Source: Micromonosporaceae bacterium (GTDB taxonomy: Bacteria > Actinomycetota > Actinomycetes > Mycobacteriales > Micromonosporaceae). Taken from it: a stretch of DNA of 46,171 bases. A model generated the notes under the pieces. That model saw nothing but the letters and a program-made list of their open reading frames with translations, searched no databases and was not told the DNA's origin. Below are positions 16,155 to 25,180 of this stretch, piece by piece (the stretch's first letter is position 1; every line of letters begins with the position of its first letter). Location: assembly GCA_020027875.1 (NCBI GenBank), contig JAHRHA010000048.1, positions 1-46,171 of the forward strand, given 5' to 3'. Made by a program: the position numbers and the translations under genes.

Positions 16155-17249
16155 GTGAGCACGGGATCGATTCTCATTGCTGGTGGGTACGGCGTTGTGG
16201 GCAGCCGGATCGCCGAGGACCTTGCGGTTGACTTTCCAGGCAGGGTCGTCGTGGCGGGACGCGATCTGGAGCGGGCGGATGCGACTGCGGCGGCGATCGG
16301 ACGCGGGGTGCGGGGTCGCAGGGTCGACGTGACCGTGGCCGCATCGATCGTGGCAGCCCTGGACGGCGTCGCGGTCGCGGTCAACTGCATTGACCAGCCG
16401 GACCGTGGCCTGCTGTGGGCGTCGATCGAGCGGGGGCTGGCGTACACCGACATCACGCCCCACCTGACCGACCTTGGACGCGAAGCCGAATATGAACGCG
16501 TCGCCGCGGCCGCCAAGGCGTCCGGATCAAGGGTCCTGCTGGGCGCGGGGCTTGTACCCGGCGTATCCAGTGTGATCGTGCGCGCCCTCGCGGACACCAT
16601 CGGTGGCGCGGACAGCATTGAGACCGCATTGCTGCTTACGGCGGACGACGTGTCCGGGCCGGCCTCGTTCGACTATCTGCTGCGGGAGTTGGCGATGCCC
16701 TTCGACGTGCACGTGGACGGCGTCGACCGGCCGGCGCGCGCATTCACCTCCCCGCGCGTCGTCGAGTTCCCGGCCCCGTTGGGGTCTCGCCGCGCGTACG
16801 TCTTCCCCTTCTCCGACCAGGTGCTCTATCCGCGCACGATGGGCGCACGCACCGTTTTCACAAGACTGTCGATCGACCCGCCCGGGGTGAGCCGGCTGCT
16901 GGCACTCTTGGTCCGCACCGGTGGCACGCGCGTCGTGGCACGGGAGCGCGTTCGTGCCGCGCTTGCCCGGCTGCGCGGAAGCCGAAGCACGCGGACCGAC
17001 GCGCCGTACGCGCTGCGCGTCGACGTGGCGTACGGCGGGCGCTCCGCCCATGCGACGTTGACCGGCCGCGGTCAGGCTCATGCGACGGCCGCCGGCACGG
17101 CCGCGGTAGTGCGCTCGTTGGCGGGCGGCGAGGTCGCGGAGCCGGGCGCCTGGATGCCCGAACAGGTGATCGCCCCGTCACGGTTCTTCGAGCGGCTCGC
17201 GCGCGCCGGTGTGCGTGTCCAGATCTCCGCAGGAGAGCCGGAGGCTTGA
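16155..17249 (+). CDS. Saccharopine dehydrogenase-like NAD(P)-binding oxidoreductase
   Basis: 364 residues from GTG 16155. The N-terminal Rossmann fold opens with ILIAGGYGVVGSRIAEDLA, then the acidic/basic turn VVVAGRDLERA and the strand VAVNCIDQPD. The C-terminal half (from about residue 130, LLGAGLVPGVSSVIVRALAD) is the mixed substrate domain of the saccharopine dehydrogenase-like group. The true substrate cannot be told: this group is annotated by fold and most members are not lysine-pathway enzymes. It stands alone, with no operon partners and no copper-related motif, so it seems unrelated to the flanking copper genes. Confidence 0.85.
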   Translation: MSTGSILIAGGYGVVGSRIAEDLAVDFPGRVVVAGRDLERADATAAAIGRGVRGRRVDVTVAASIVAALDGVAVAVNCIDQPDRGLLWASIERGLAYTDITPHLTDLGREAEYERVAAAAKASGSRVLLGAGLVPGVSSVIVRALADTIGGADSIETALLLTADDVSGPASFDYLLRELAMPFDVHVDGVDRPARAFTSPRVVEFPAPLGSRRAYVFPFSDQVLYPRTMGARTVFTRLSIDPPGVSRLLALLVRTGGTRVVARERVRAALARLRGSRSTRTDAPYALRVDVAYGGRSAHATLTGRGQAHATAAGTAAVVRSLAGGEVAEPGAWMPEQVIAPSRFFERLARAGVRVQISAGEPEA

Positions 17250-17330
17250 CGATATTCGTCTCTTGGATCTGGGTGGCCGGTGCTGTGACCGGGGGAGGGC
17301 TGCTCCGCGCCGTCGCGGTAGCTTAGCCAG

Positions 17331-18023
17331 CTAGCTCGTGGCTCGGTCTGCGGACGTGTTGGCCTGGTTCTCGGCGCGAGGGCGGTTTATGCCGGTTTCG
17401 TAGGCGAAGATCACGGCTTGGACCCGGTCGCGAGGGCTGAGCTTCATCAGGATCCGCTTCACGTGGGTTCTGATCGTCGATTCCTCGACGACGAGCGCGG
17501 CCGCGATCTCGCGGTTGGATAGGCCCCGAGCGATGAGCTCAAGAACCTCCCGCTCGCGGGGTGTCAGGTCATCGAGCTTGGCCTGGTTGGCAAGCTAAGG
17601 GGTCGGCTGCTGGGCCATGCGATCGATCACGCGGCGGGTGACCGACGGCGAGAGCAGCGAGTCACCGGCGGCGACGACGTGCACCGCCGCGATCAGCTCC
17701 TCGGGTCGTGTGCGCTTGAGCAGGAAGCCGGAGGCGCCGGCGCGTAGGGCGTCGAAGATGTAGTCGTCCTGCTCGAAGGTCGTGAGTATCAGGACCCTCA
17801 CTTCCGGGGCGGCCCGAGACAGCTCACGGGTGGCGCCAATCCCGTCGAGGTTGGGCATGCGAACGTCCATCAGGACGACATCCGGCTCGAGGCGGCGGGC
17901 TCGCTCGACGGCTTCCCGTCCGGTCGATGCTTGGCCGATGATCTCGATCTTGGGATCGGCGGTGAGGAGCTCGATTAGCCCGGCGCGCATCAGGTCGTCG
18001 TCTGCGATGAGCACGCGGGTCAC
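17331..18023 (-). pseudogene. NarL/LuxR-type response regulator interrupted by an in-frame TAG
   Basis: A receiver domain starts at ATG 18023 (VLIADDDLMRAGLIELL; phospho-acceptor Asp53 in LMDVRMPNLDG; later LLKRTRPEEL). It stops at TAG (17595-17597), codon 143, after AQQPTP. In the same frame the next codons give the expected linker and a complete LuxR helix-turn-helix (LTPREREVLELIARGLSNRE, then STIRTHVKRILMKL), ending at TAG 17331. The full 230-residue length is normal for the family. A single GAG or CAG to TAG change explains it. Unless the stop is suppressed or is a sequencing error, the product is a receiver domain without DNA binding. The start overlaps the kinase remnant. Confidence 0.85.
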
Positions 18024-18303
18024 GCGCGGTGACCTCCGTAAGGAATCCGGGCGCGGACCCGAAACGCGCTGTTGGCGCGTTCTGCGTCAAGGCTGCCGCC
18101 GAGCAGGGTCGCGCGTTCGCGCATGCCGATCAGTCCGTGACCCCCGCCGCGCCGCGCCGCGCCGTCGGTCAGCACAGGGTTCGTAACGGTGAGCTCGACC
18201 GCCTCGTTGGCAAACGCAAGCTCGATCCGGGCGCTGCCCGCTCCATGGTGGGCGGCGTTCGTGAGCGCCTCCTGGAGAATCCGGTAGGCGGCCTGGTCGG
18301 CGG
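18020..18303 (-). pseudogene. C-terminal fragment of a NarL-type sensor histidine kinase
   Basis: Only the ATP-binding domain remains: DQAAYRILQEALTNAAHHG (N-box), then VELTVTNP, GGGHGLIGMRERATLLGG (G-box) and AFRVRARIPYGG before the stop at 18020, overlapping the response regulator start. The membrane, sensor and HisKA_3 phosphoacceptor regions are gone. Upstream of about 18303 the sequence switches to a permease gene on the other strand. This kinase and regulator once formed a two-component pair. Confidence 0.85.
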
Positions 18304-19723
18304 CGCCTCCGCAATCCTCGGGTTCCTCGGCATCCAGGCCGCCAGCCTCGCGGCTCCCTGGTGGACCTACCTGGCGGTCGCCGCTGCCGGCCTCGCCCTG
18401 CCACTGTTGATGGCCCTGATACCGCTGGTCAAACAAGCCGCACCACCGTACGGGCGGCTATCGACCACCATGGCCTTGGCTCGACGCCTGGCGCGGCGAC
18501 TGGCGTCCTGGCCCGGCTGAGTCGCATTCGCCGCCTCGACCGTGGCCTACTCATGGCGCTGCGCAACACCATCCGGCGTCCCGCCCGGTTCCTGCTCTCC
18601 GTTGGTCTGCTCGCGAGTGCGGGCACGGTGTTCGTCGCCGGAATCTCCCTGAGCTCCGGTGTCCAGGCGATAGATGAACAGACAAAGGAGCAGCGCACCT
18701 GGGATGTCGACGTGCAACTGGCCAGCCCGTCCTCGGTGGACGAGGTCACGACCATGATGCAGCGGGTGCCCGACGTCGACCGGGTCGAGGGCTGGGCCGT
18801 CGCGAAGGCCGGCGTTGCCGGGCCTCAACAGATCCCCGTCACCCGCACCTACCCCGACCAAGGACACGGCGGCGTCGCGGTTACCGCCATACCCGCGGGC
18901 ACCACCATGTTCACACCCCCCCAAGCTGCTGGAAGGCCGCTGGCTGAACCCGGCTGAAACCGGGGCGGTCGTGCTCAACCAGATAACCCGCACCAACACG
19001 GTTCCCGACGTCCAAGTCGGTGACACCGTGCAACTATTCGTTGGTGGACAGCCCACCACATGGCGTGTCGTTGGAATCGTCGAAGAAAGGGAGGGCGGTG
19101 GTGGCGGCGCGTACGCGACCGCCGTGGGTTTGGCCGACGCCATGGGGCAGCCACAGCGGGTGAACAAACTGCGCATCGCCACCGACAGCCACGACGAGCA
19201 GACCCGCGCAGGCGTCGCCGACGCCGTAAACAAGATCCTCACCGACGCCGGGATCGAGGTGCAGTCCGCGGCGTCGGTAAGCCGCAGCGACGCCGTCTCC
19301 GAGGGGCACCTCGGCCCCATCATCATGATCCTGCTGGCCATCGCCGTCGCCATGGCCGTGGTCGGTTGCATCGGCTTGGCCTCGACGATGAGCGCTGACA
19401 TCCTCGAACGGACCCGCGAGTTCGGCATCATGCACGCTATCGGGGCACGCCCCAAGACTGTGCGCCGCATCGTGGTCGCCGAAGGCGTCTTCCTAGCCCT
19501 CGCGAGCTGCCTGGCGGCGGTCATCCCCACACTTGGACTCACGGCAGTCATGGGCGCAGGGCTCGGCAACCTGTTCATGTACGCGCCGCTGCCCTTCCGG
19601 GTCTCCATCCTCGCCGCCGGCATTTGGATAGCACTCGTCACACTCGGCGCCGTACTCGCCACCGAAGCAGCAGCAACCCGTGCCTCCCGCCTCACCGTCC
19701 GCGAAGCCCTCGCCTACCTGTGA
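18304..19723 (+). pseudogene. FtsX/MacB-type ABC transporter permease, 5'-truncated with two frameshifts
   Basis: Three successive frames form the second half of a large FtsX-type permease. First comes AILGFLGIQAASLAAPWWTY with a helix ending LIPLVKQ. Then, after a one-base loss near 18437, come RTTVRAAIDHHG and LARLSRIRRLDRGLLMALRN with a helix. Finally, after an extra C in a run of seven C near 18918, come KLLEGRWLNPAETGAVVLNQ and the closing FtsX helices around IIMILLAIAVAMAVVGCIGL, ILERTREFGIMHAIGA and RLTVREALAYL. The first half of the protein and any ATPase partner are missing. It abuts the kinase fragment head-on, pointing to a deletion or recombination. Confidence 0.88.
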
Positions 19724-20216
19724 CGCGCTCACCGACGACGAGGACTCGCGATGGATATACAGCGCGCCACGAAGGCGATTGCAAAAGAGGCGCACATCGA
19801 CACCATCATGTGCGCCGGGCACGGGCGCGGTACCCCGAAAGGTCCCCGCCCTGGGTGGGGAGCCACGCGAAGCAGAACCCGGGGAGATTCGGAGAGCGTC
19901 ATACCGCGACGACCCCTTACCCCATCACCAGTCATGCCCCGCTGTCGTGCCGGCCGGGCGACGGCCGCCGGCATCGCAGCCACACCGCTCATCGACGCGA
20001 TCGCCGGCCTCTACCAGGCGATCCAGGCCGCCCCACTTGGCGCACACCGCGGTCATGTGCAACATTCCTACCCTGGATAGTAGGACTTTGGACCCTGGTC
20101 AAGTGACTTCGCATGGGGCGTAGGTTTTGATACGTCGGCGACGCCGGCTGTCAGCATTCGGGCGCCCCTTCTGGCTTCGCCAACGCAACCGTACGCCCAG
20201 CGAAGGGAACCCGGAC
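19724..20216. other. Intergenic region before the second P-type ATPase
   Basis: No supported gene; short frames here have no recognisable domain. It contains an inverted repeat at 20066-20083 and a TTG at 20127 that could extend the ATPase frame by 30 residues, though the GTG at 20217 has the better upstream sequence. Confidence 0.4.
20066..20083. promoter_or_regulatory. Inverted repeat CCTAC-N8-GTAGG upstream of the second ATPase
   Basis: Perfect 5-base arms, about 135 bases upstream of GTG 20217. It contains TACCC as in the CsoR box at 6338, but the second arm departs from GGGTA, so CsoR binding is uncertain. A CTAC-N8-GTAG core also occurs at 28637. Confidence 0.35.
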
Positions 20217-22715
20217 GTGGATGAACGCAAGGAGCGCAGCACCGTAGTTCTCGACGTGCGCGGGATGCAGTGGGCGTCGGAGCAGAATGTGGTGGCCGCC
20301 ACGCTCGGTCGCCGCCCGGGTGTATTGGAGGTCGAGGTCAACCCGGTCGCGCAGAACGCGACAGTGACCTATGACCCGGCGTCGACCTCCGTGGCCGAGC
20401 TGCGTCGCTGGGTGACCGAGTGCGGCTACCACTGCGCGGGGCAGTCAGTGCCCTCCCACGTGTGCGACCCGATGGCCGAGCCGGATCCGCCCGAGCCCGG
20501 CGACGGCCACCCCGTCCCGGCCCCGCCCCAGCCGCATGCCGACCACGCCGCCGACCACACGGGCACCGCTGTACAGCCCAGGCACGGCGACCACGCCGGC
20601 CATGCCCCGCAAACGAAGCACGCCGACCACACCGCGCCCCACAAGGCCGACGAGGAGTTGCCCTCCCCGCATGACGTGATGGGCCACGGCGGCCACGGCG
20701 CTATGTCCATGGAGGCGATGGTCGCCGACATGCGTAACCGGTTCCTCGTGGCTGCGCTGTTCTCCATCCCCATCGTGATCTGGTCCCCGATCGGCACCGA
20801 TGTCCTCGGTCTGGACCTGCCGGTCCCGTTCGGGCTACGCCGCGACGTATGGGCGCTGCTGCTGAGCCTGCCGGTCATCTTCCACTCGTGCTGGATCTTC
20901 TTCGACGGCGCGGTACGGGCGCTGCGGGCCCGCACGCTGGACATGATGGTGCTGGTCGCGGTCGCGGTCGGCGCGGGCTGGTCGTACTCGCTGGTGATCA
21001 CTCTCACCGGCGGGGGTGAGGTGTTCTACGAGGCGGCCACCGTGCTGGCCGCGTTTGTTCTGCTCGGGCACTGGTTCGAGATGCGCGCCCGCGGTGGCGC
21101 CAACGACGCCATCCGTACCCTGCTCGACCTCGCCCCGCCGAAGGCGCTCGTCCTCCGCGATGGCGAGCCGGTCGAAGTGCCAACCGCCGAGGTCGCCGTC
21201 GGCGACCTGCTGCTGGTCCGGCCGGGGGCGAAGGTCGCCGTCGACGGCGTGGTGGAGGAGGGTGAGAGCGAGGTCGACGAGTCGATCGTGACCGGCGAGA
21301 GCCTGCCGGTGCACAAGGCACCCGGATCGACCGTCATTGGCGCCACCATCAACGCCAACGGCACCCTGCGGGTGCGGGCCACCAAGGTTGGCGCCGACAC
21401 TGCCCTGGCGCAAATTGTCAAGCTGGTCCAGCAGGCGCAGAACTCCAAGGCCCCGGGTCAACGCCTGGCCGACCGGGCCGCGTTCTGGCTGGTCTTCGTC
21501 GCCCTCATCGGCGGCGGCCTCACCTTCGCGGTCTGGCTGCTGGCCACCGACCGGCCGGCCAGCGCGGCGGTCCTGTTCGCCATCACCGTGGTGGTCATCA
21601 CCTGTCCGGACGCGTTGGGTCTGGCCACCCCCACGGCGATCATGGTCGGGACCGGGTTGGGCGCCAAACGCGGGGTCCTGTTCAAGAACGCGATCGCGCT
21701 CGAGACCTCCGCCCGCATCCAGGTCGTCATCATGGACAAGACCGGCACGCTGACCAAGGGGGAGCCCGAGGTAACCGACCTCATCGCCGATGGGATCGAC
21801 GAGGACGAGCTGCTGCGGCTGGTCGCGGCGGTGGAGCGGGAGTCCGAGCACCCCCTCGCCGAGGCGATCGTCCGGTACGCCGACACCCGCGACCTGGCCC
21901 CGGTGCGCGCCGAGCGGTTCGAGAACGTGCCCGGCCACGGCGCCATCGCCCACGTGGCCGGCCGGCGGGTCGTGGTGGGCAACCGGCGGCTGCTGGAACG
22001 GGAGGGCATCGACTTGGGTGTGCTGGCCGCCCGACGGGACGAGGTCGCCGAGGGCGGCCGCACCGCTGTGCTCGCCGCTATTGACGGCAAGCCCGCCGCC
22101 GTCATCGGCATCGCCGACGCCCCCCGCGAGACATCCGCACCCGCAGTCGCCGCATTGCATGAGATGGGGATGGAGGTGGTCATGCTCACCGGCGACAACC
22201 AGGCCACGGCGGCACGCATCGCACAGCGGTTGGGCATCGACACCGTCATCGCCGAGGTACTGCCAAGTGACAAGGCCGCCAAGATTGCCGAGCTGCAGGC
22301 GTCCGGTCGCAAGGTCGCCATGGTTGGCGATGGCGTCAACGACGCCCCCGCCCTTGCCCAAGCCGACCTCGGCATCGCCATCGGTGCCGGCACCGACGTC
22401 GCCATCGAGACCGCCGACGTGGTGCTCATGCGCTCCGACCCGCTCGACGTGCCCACGGCGCTACGCATCGGCCGCGGGACGCTACGCAAGATGCGCCAGA
22501 ACCTCGGCTGGGCCATCGGGTACAACGCCATCGCGCTGCCCATCGCGGCCGGGGTGTTCGAGCCCGCGTTCGGCCTCGTGCTGCGCCCCGAGATCGCCGC
22601 GCTGTCCATGTCCGGCTCGAGCCTGATCGTCGCGGTAAACGCACTGGCACTCAAGAGGCTGCGCCTGCCGACCACGGCGACGGCGGAACCTGCCCCGCAC
22701 ACCAACGGTGGTTAG
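20217..22715 (+). CDS. P1B-type metal ATPase with CPD motif and His-rich linker
   Basis: 832 residues from GTG 20217. It has an N-terminal HMA-like fold whose metal loop reads GMQWASEQ, so both Cys are lost. A linker follows at about residues 106-162 with around 17 His (HADHAADH, RHGDHAGHAP, MGHGGHGAM). The catalytic core is complete: TGES (near 359), DKTGT (near 507), SEHP, GDGVND (near 704). The membrane metal motif reads TCPDALGLATP (Cys near 463). Other members usually have CPC (Cu+ or Zn/Cd) or CPH (CopB-like). Helix 7 has NLGWAIGYN and helix 8 MSGSS, which resemble copper pumps. It is a metal exporter by family; the actual ion is open, with Cu2+ or another divalent ion plausible given the His linker. 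Confidence 0.93.
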   Translation: MDERKERSTVVLDVRGMQWASEQNVVAATLGRRPGVLEVEVNPVAQNATVTYDPASTSVAELRRWVTECGYHCAGQSVPSHVCDPMAEPDPPEPGDGHPVPAPPQPHADHAADHTGTAVQPRHGDHAGHAPQTKHADHTAPHKADEELPSPHDVMGHGGHGAMSMEAMVADMRNRFLVAALFSIPIVIWSPIGTDVLGLDLPVPFGLRRDVWALLLSLPVIFHSCWIFFDGAVRALRARTLDMMVLVAVAVGAGWSYSLVITLTGGGEVFYEAATVLAAFVLLGHWFEMRARGGANDAIRTLLDLAPPKALVLRDGEPVEVPTAEVAVGDLLLVRPGAKVAVDGVVEEGESEVDESIVTGESLPVHKAPGSTVIGATINANGTLRVRATKVGADTALAQIVKLVQQAQNSKAPGQRLADRAAFWLVFVALIGGGLTFAVWLLATDRPASAAVLFAITVVVITCPDALGLATPTAIMVGTGLGAKRGVLFKNAIALETSARIQVVIMDKTGTLTKGEPEVTDLIADGIDEDELLRLVAAVERESEHPLAEAIVRYADTRDLAPVRAERFENVPGHGAIAHVAGRRVVVGNRRLLEREGIDLGVLAARRDEVAEGGRTAVLAAIDGKPAAVIGIADAPRETSAPAVAALHEMGMEVVMLTGDNQATAARIAQRLGIDTVIAEVLPSDKAAKIAELQASGRKVAMVGDGVNDAPALAQADLGIAIGAGTDVAIETADVVLMRSDPLDVPTALRIGRGTLRKMRQNLGWAIGYNAIALPIAAGVFEPAFGLVLRPEIAALSMSGSSLIVAVNALALKRLRLPTTATAEPAPHTNGG

Positions 22716-22903
22716 CCCCGGAGCCGAGCGGCCCGGCCCGCGGCGCTGCTGCACCAGTTGCTCCGCGACCGCGGCGGTCGGGGACTCCTGGTGACGCGCC
22801 GAGTACGGTGCCTGTCGCCCGCGGACATGGCACGACTCGCTGTGGTGGGAACCTATCGGAGGCGCGTGCCTCTGTGTCGACAGGTAGAAGGAGGTGCGGC
22901 CAC

Positions 22904-23587
22904 ATGAAATCACTGAAGCTCGTCCTTGCCGTAGCGCTCGTCGGGCTGGCCACACTTGTGCCAGCCATACCTGCCCAAGCCGGCGGATGGGCGCTAACCT
23001 TCATCGATCCAATGGACGAACGGACTACGATGCAGCCGGCAACCACGTACTCGATCACGTACTGGGTGCTGCAGCACGGCAACCACCCGTTCGAGGGGAA
23101 GCTGGGCACGACCGGCCTTAAGTTCGCCAATGCCAGTGGTGACCAGGTGATGTTTGAAGGCGTCGCGCTTGCCGAGCCGGCGCACTATCGCGCCGAGGTC
23201 CGGCTGCCCTCGGTCGGACTGTGGCGGACTACCGCGGTGCAGGGATTCTTCGCCCCATACGAGATCGGCCTGCTCAGCGTACCGGGCCGCATTGCCGTGT
23301 ATCCCGCGCCGCGGCCGAGCGATCCGGTTGGGCACGGGCACGGCACGTACTGGGGCGCAATCCGGCCACCCGGGTTCTGCGCCGACAGCCATTCGACCGA
23401 GACGACCAGCGACGTTACCCCACTCGCAGGCACACCGGCAGCCGGCACGTCGCCAGCGGAGCGGGGCACGACGCGGCCCATCTTGATGGCGGGCCAATTC
23501 GTAGCGGGTGTGGCAGCGATCGTAACCGTTCTCCTGCTGGTGCGGCGGCGAGCCACCCGACGACCAAGCGTGCCGACTCCACCCTGA
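22904..23587 (+). CDS. Secreted protein with C-terminal membrane anchor
   Basis: 227 residues from ATG 22904 behind AGAAGGAGGTG. A signal peptide (SLKLVLAVALVGLATLVPAI, cut after AQA) is followed by a beta-rich domain (GGWALTFIDPMDE, TYWVLQHGNHPFEG, SVGLWRTTAVQGFFAPYE) resembling extracytoplasmic YtkA-type modules. After a Thr/Pro/Ala linker comes one helix (AGVAAIVTVLLLV) and a basic tail. So it is anchored with the domain outside. Sitting 188 bases after the CPD ATPase in the same direction, it may work with exported metal; a His/Met ligand set is not obvious. No named family is claimed. Confidence 0.7.
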   Translation: MKSLKLVLAVALVGLATLVPAIPAQAGGWALTFIDPMDERTTMQPATTYSITYWVLQHGNHPFEGKLGTTGLKFANASGDQVMFEGVALAEPAHYRAEVRLPSVGLWRTTAVQGFFAPYEIGLLSVPGRIAVYPAPRPSDPVGHGHGTYWGAIRPPGFCADSHSTETTSDVTPLAGTPAAGTSPAERGTTRPILMAGQFVAGVAAIVTVLLLVRRRATRRPSVPTPP

Positions 23588-23708
23588 CCCGACCGATCTT
23601 GTCGCTTGTGGACGATCCAATATGGTTGTGCTGGACGTGAACTGGACAAGTGTGCCGGCCGGACGTTCTGACCGCGACCGCGCTTCATCTCTTCTCTGTC
23701 TGCTCTTC

Positions 23709-24344
23709 TTAGCCGGGAGGGACGCGCCGAGGGTGCGCGGCGCCTTGATGCTGTCCTGCGGTGATCGTTGAACTCTCACATATGAGTCGACCACACCACG
23801 GCTCGACATCGATGCGGAGCACGCCAACGATGGTGCCGCCTTGGGCGAGGGTGACCAGCCATTGGCCGGCGTCGCTGAACAGCGCGTATCCCAAAGCATC
23901 TGCGCCCGCAGGCATCGGCTTGAGGGTTGCGACGGGATCGCCCAGCTCCTGGAGTTGTTGTGCGGTGTACGGCGGAGTCGGCAGGGTGCTGGGGTCGCGG
24001 GTGTAGTTGAAAGGAAGGATTCTTCCGTCGATGCAGCGGTATCCACGCAGGACGACGGGCTGTGGCGAGTCGTGAACCGCGTGAATGATCATCTTAGTGG
24101 GATAGCCCGCCCGGTATGGATACGGGTGGAAGCTAAGCGGGCCGACGCTGGGCGCGCCAGGCTCCCCAACATGGACAGGGCGGTTGGTCGATGCGATCGC
24201 GTTGGGATGTCGGCATGCCGAGGCGATGTCAACAGCCGTCGGCGCTGCCGAGATCGGCGGCGTGCTGGACGGGGGTGCCGTCGGACGACTGGTGCAGCCT
24301 AGGGTGATGACCATCAGGGCTGTGAGCACGCCGGAGACGGCCAT
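23709..24344 (-). CDS. Putative lipoprotein of unknown function
   Basis: 211 residues from ATG 24344 behind GGGAGG with six-base spacing, although the open frame extends further upstream. The signal MAVSGVLTALMVITLGC ends in a Cys with a loose lipobox, followed by a Pro/Ser/Thr linker. The body has Cys residues (ASACRHPNA, GYRCIDGR, EPWCGRLICE) that could pair, and aromatic stretches (LSFHPYPYRAGYP). I do not recognise the fold. A CTAA-N5-ATAG candidate operator lies 92 bases upstream. Confidence 0.6.
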   Translation of the reverse strand: MAVSGVLTALMVITLGCTSRPTAPPSSTPPISAAPTAVDIASACRHPNAIASTNRPVHVGEPGAPSVGPLSFHPYPYRAGYPTKMIIHAVHDSPQPVVLRGYRCIDGRILPFNYTRDPSTLPTPPYTAQQLQELGDPVATLKPMPAGADALGYALFSDAGQWLVTLAQGGTIVGVLRIDVEPWCGRLICESSTITAGQHQGAAHPRRVPPG

Positions 24345-24435
24345 CGATCGCCTCCCTGGGTGCCTAGCGAGCCGGCCGACCATCCTCGCACCCAACCTGG
24401 CGATATGACCTTGACACGGCCTGCAAGGGAACGCC

Positions 24436-24448
24436 CTAAGCGCCATAG
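24436..24448. promoter_or_regulatory. CTAW-N5-WTAG inverted repeat, candidate BlaI-type operator (site 7)
   Basis: CTAA-GCGCC-ATAG, fitting CTAW-N5-WTAG, in the gene-free stretch upstream of the minus-strand lipoprotein gene. Operator function is inferred. Confidence 0.42.
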
Positions 24449-24569
24449 CCGATTGCACCACGGCCCGGAGCGCCGCGCTTTGCACGGCGCCTTTATCCTC
24501 TAGCAAGTCCAATGCCGCGGTGCACAGCCCGGGCAACTTGCCCGGACATGACAACAACCCGGCGACCGT

Positions 24570-24993
24570 AGGATGTTCGGCTGGTCGAGGAGGCCTCGGC
24601 GGATCCCTATATCCTGCTAGTGACAAGCGTTCCGGCGCCGTTCACCGACGATGCCGGGCTTGCCTTCATTGCCCGTCAGCACGCCCGTGCCCGAGACGGC
24701 GTCGGTTGCTCAATCGCGATCGCGGATCACACCACCGATTGCGCGGCGGGGTCGACCGGCCTGTGCCCGCGCGATCTCGACGATGGATGCGCCTCGATCG
24801 GCTATTGGGTCGTGCCCTCGGCCCGAGGCCACCATGCTGCCGAACACGCCTGCGTGCGGTCGTCCGATGGGCGCTCGACATGCTCTGGATCCCACGTCTG
24901 CAGCTGTTCGTCGAGCCGGCGAACACCGCTTCGATGCGCACCGCGCAGCAGGCCAGCTTCGTCCAGAACGTCGCGCAGGCGTTCCCTTACCCC
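24570..24993 (+). pseudogene. GNAT acetyltransferase remnant
   Basis: The frame from 24570, directly after an in-frame TAG, reads VRLVEEASADPYILLVTSVP and SIGYWVVPSARG, typical of GNAT proteins. After about 24845 the homology moves to another frame: AVVRWALDMLWIPRLQLFVE, then NTASMRTA, the acetyl-CoA-binding and C-terminal part. The N-terminal strand is missing and a frameshift separates the halves, so it is broken. Confidence 0.7.
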
Positions 24994-25042
24994 ACACTGG
25001 ATCTAACCCGGCTGCGTCTCCGACAGGAGAAACGGGGTTGCA

Positions 25043-25180
25043 ATGGACACCCTCCGGGTCCTACCGAGCCGGAAGCTCTCCTTAACGCTGCGCCGCGAGA
25101 CTGTCAAACCGGTCCTCCGCCGGCGGGGAAGTGGGCAAATGCTGAGGAATTGTCAGACCTGTGAATCGGATAGGTGTTAG
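25043..25180 (+). CDS. Small Cys-rich peptide with RiPP-leader-like N-terminus
   Basis: 45 residues from ATG 25043 with a weak purine-rich upstream region. The first half reads LPSRKLSLTLRRETVKPV, similar in shape to the K-L-x-L-x-x-E-T-V/L motif of some lanthipeptide leaders. The end has three Cys close to Thr and Ser (NCQTCESDRC). No modification enzyme or transporter is nearby, and a frameshifted remnant is equally possible since neighbouring DNA is decayed. Its stop directly abuts the stop of the next, opposing ORF. The call is tentative. Confidence 0.3.
   Translation: MDTLRVLPSRKLSLTLRRETVKPVLRRRGSGQMLRNCQTCESDRC

Noticed and set aside
20835..22705. Long minus-strand frames opposite the second ATPase
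   Set aside because: The same shadow effect; the plus strand encodes TGES, DKTGT and GDGVND in order.
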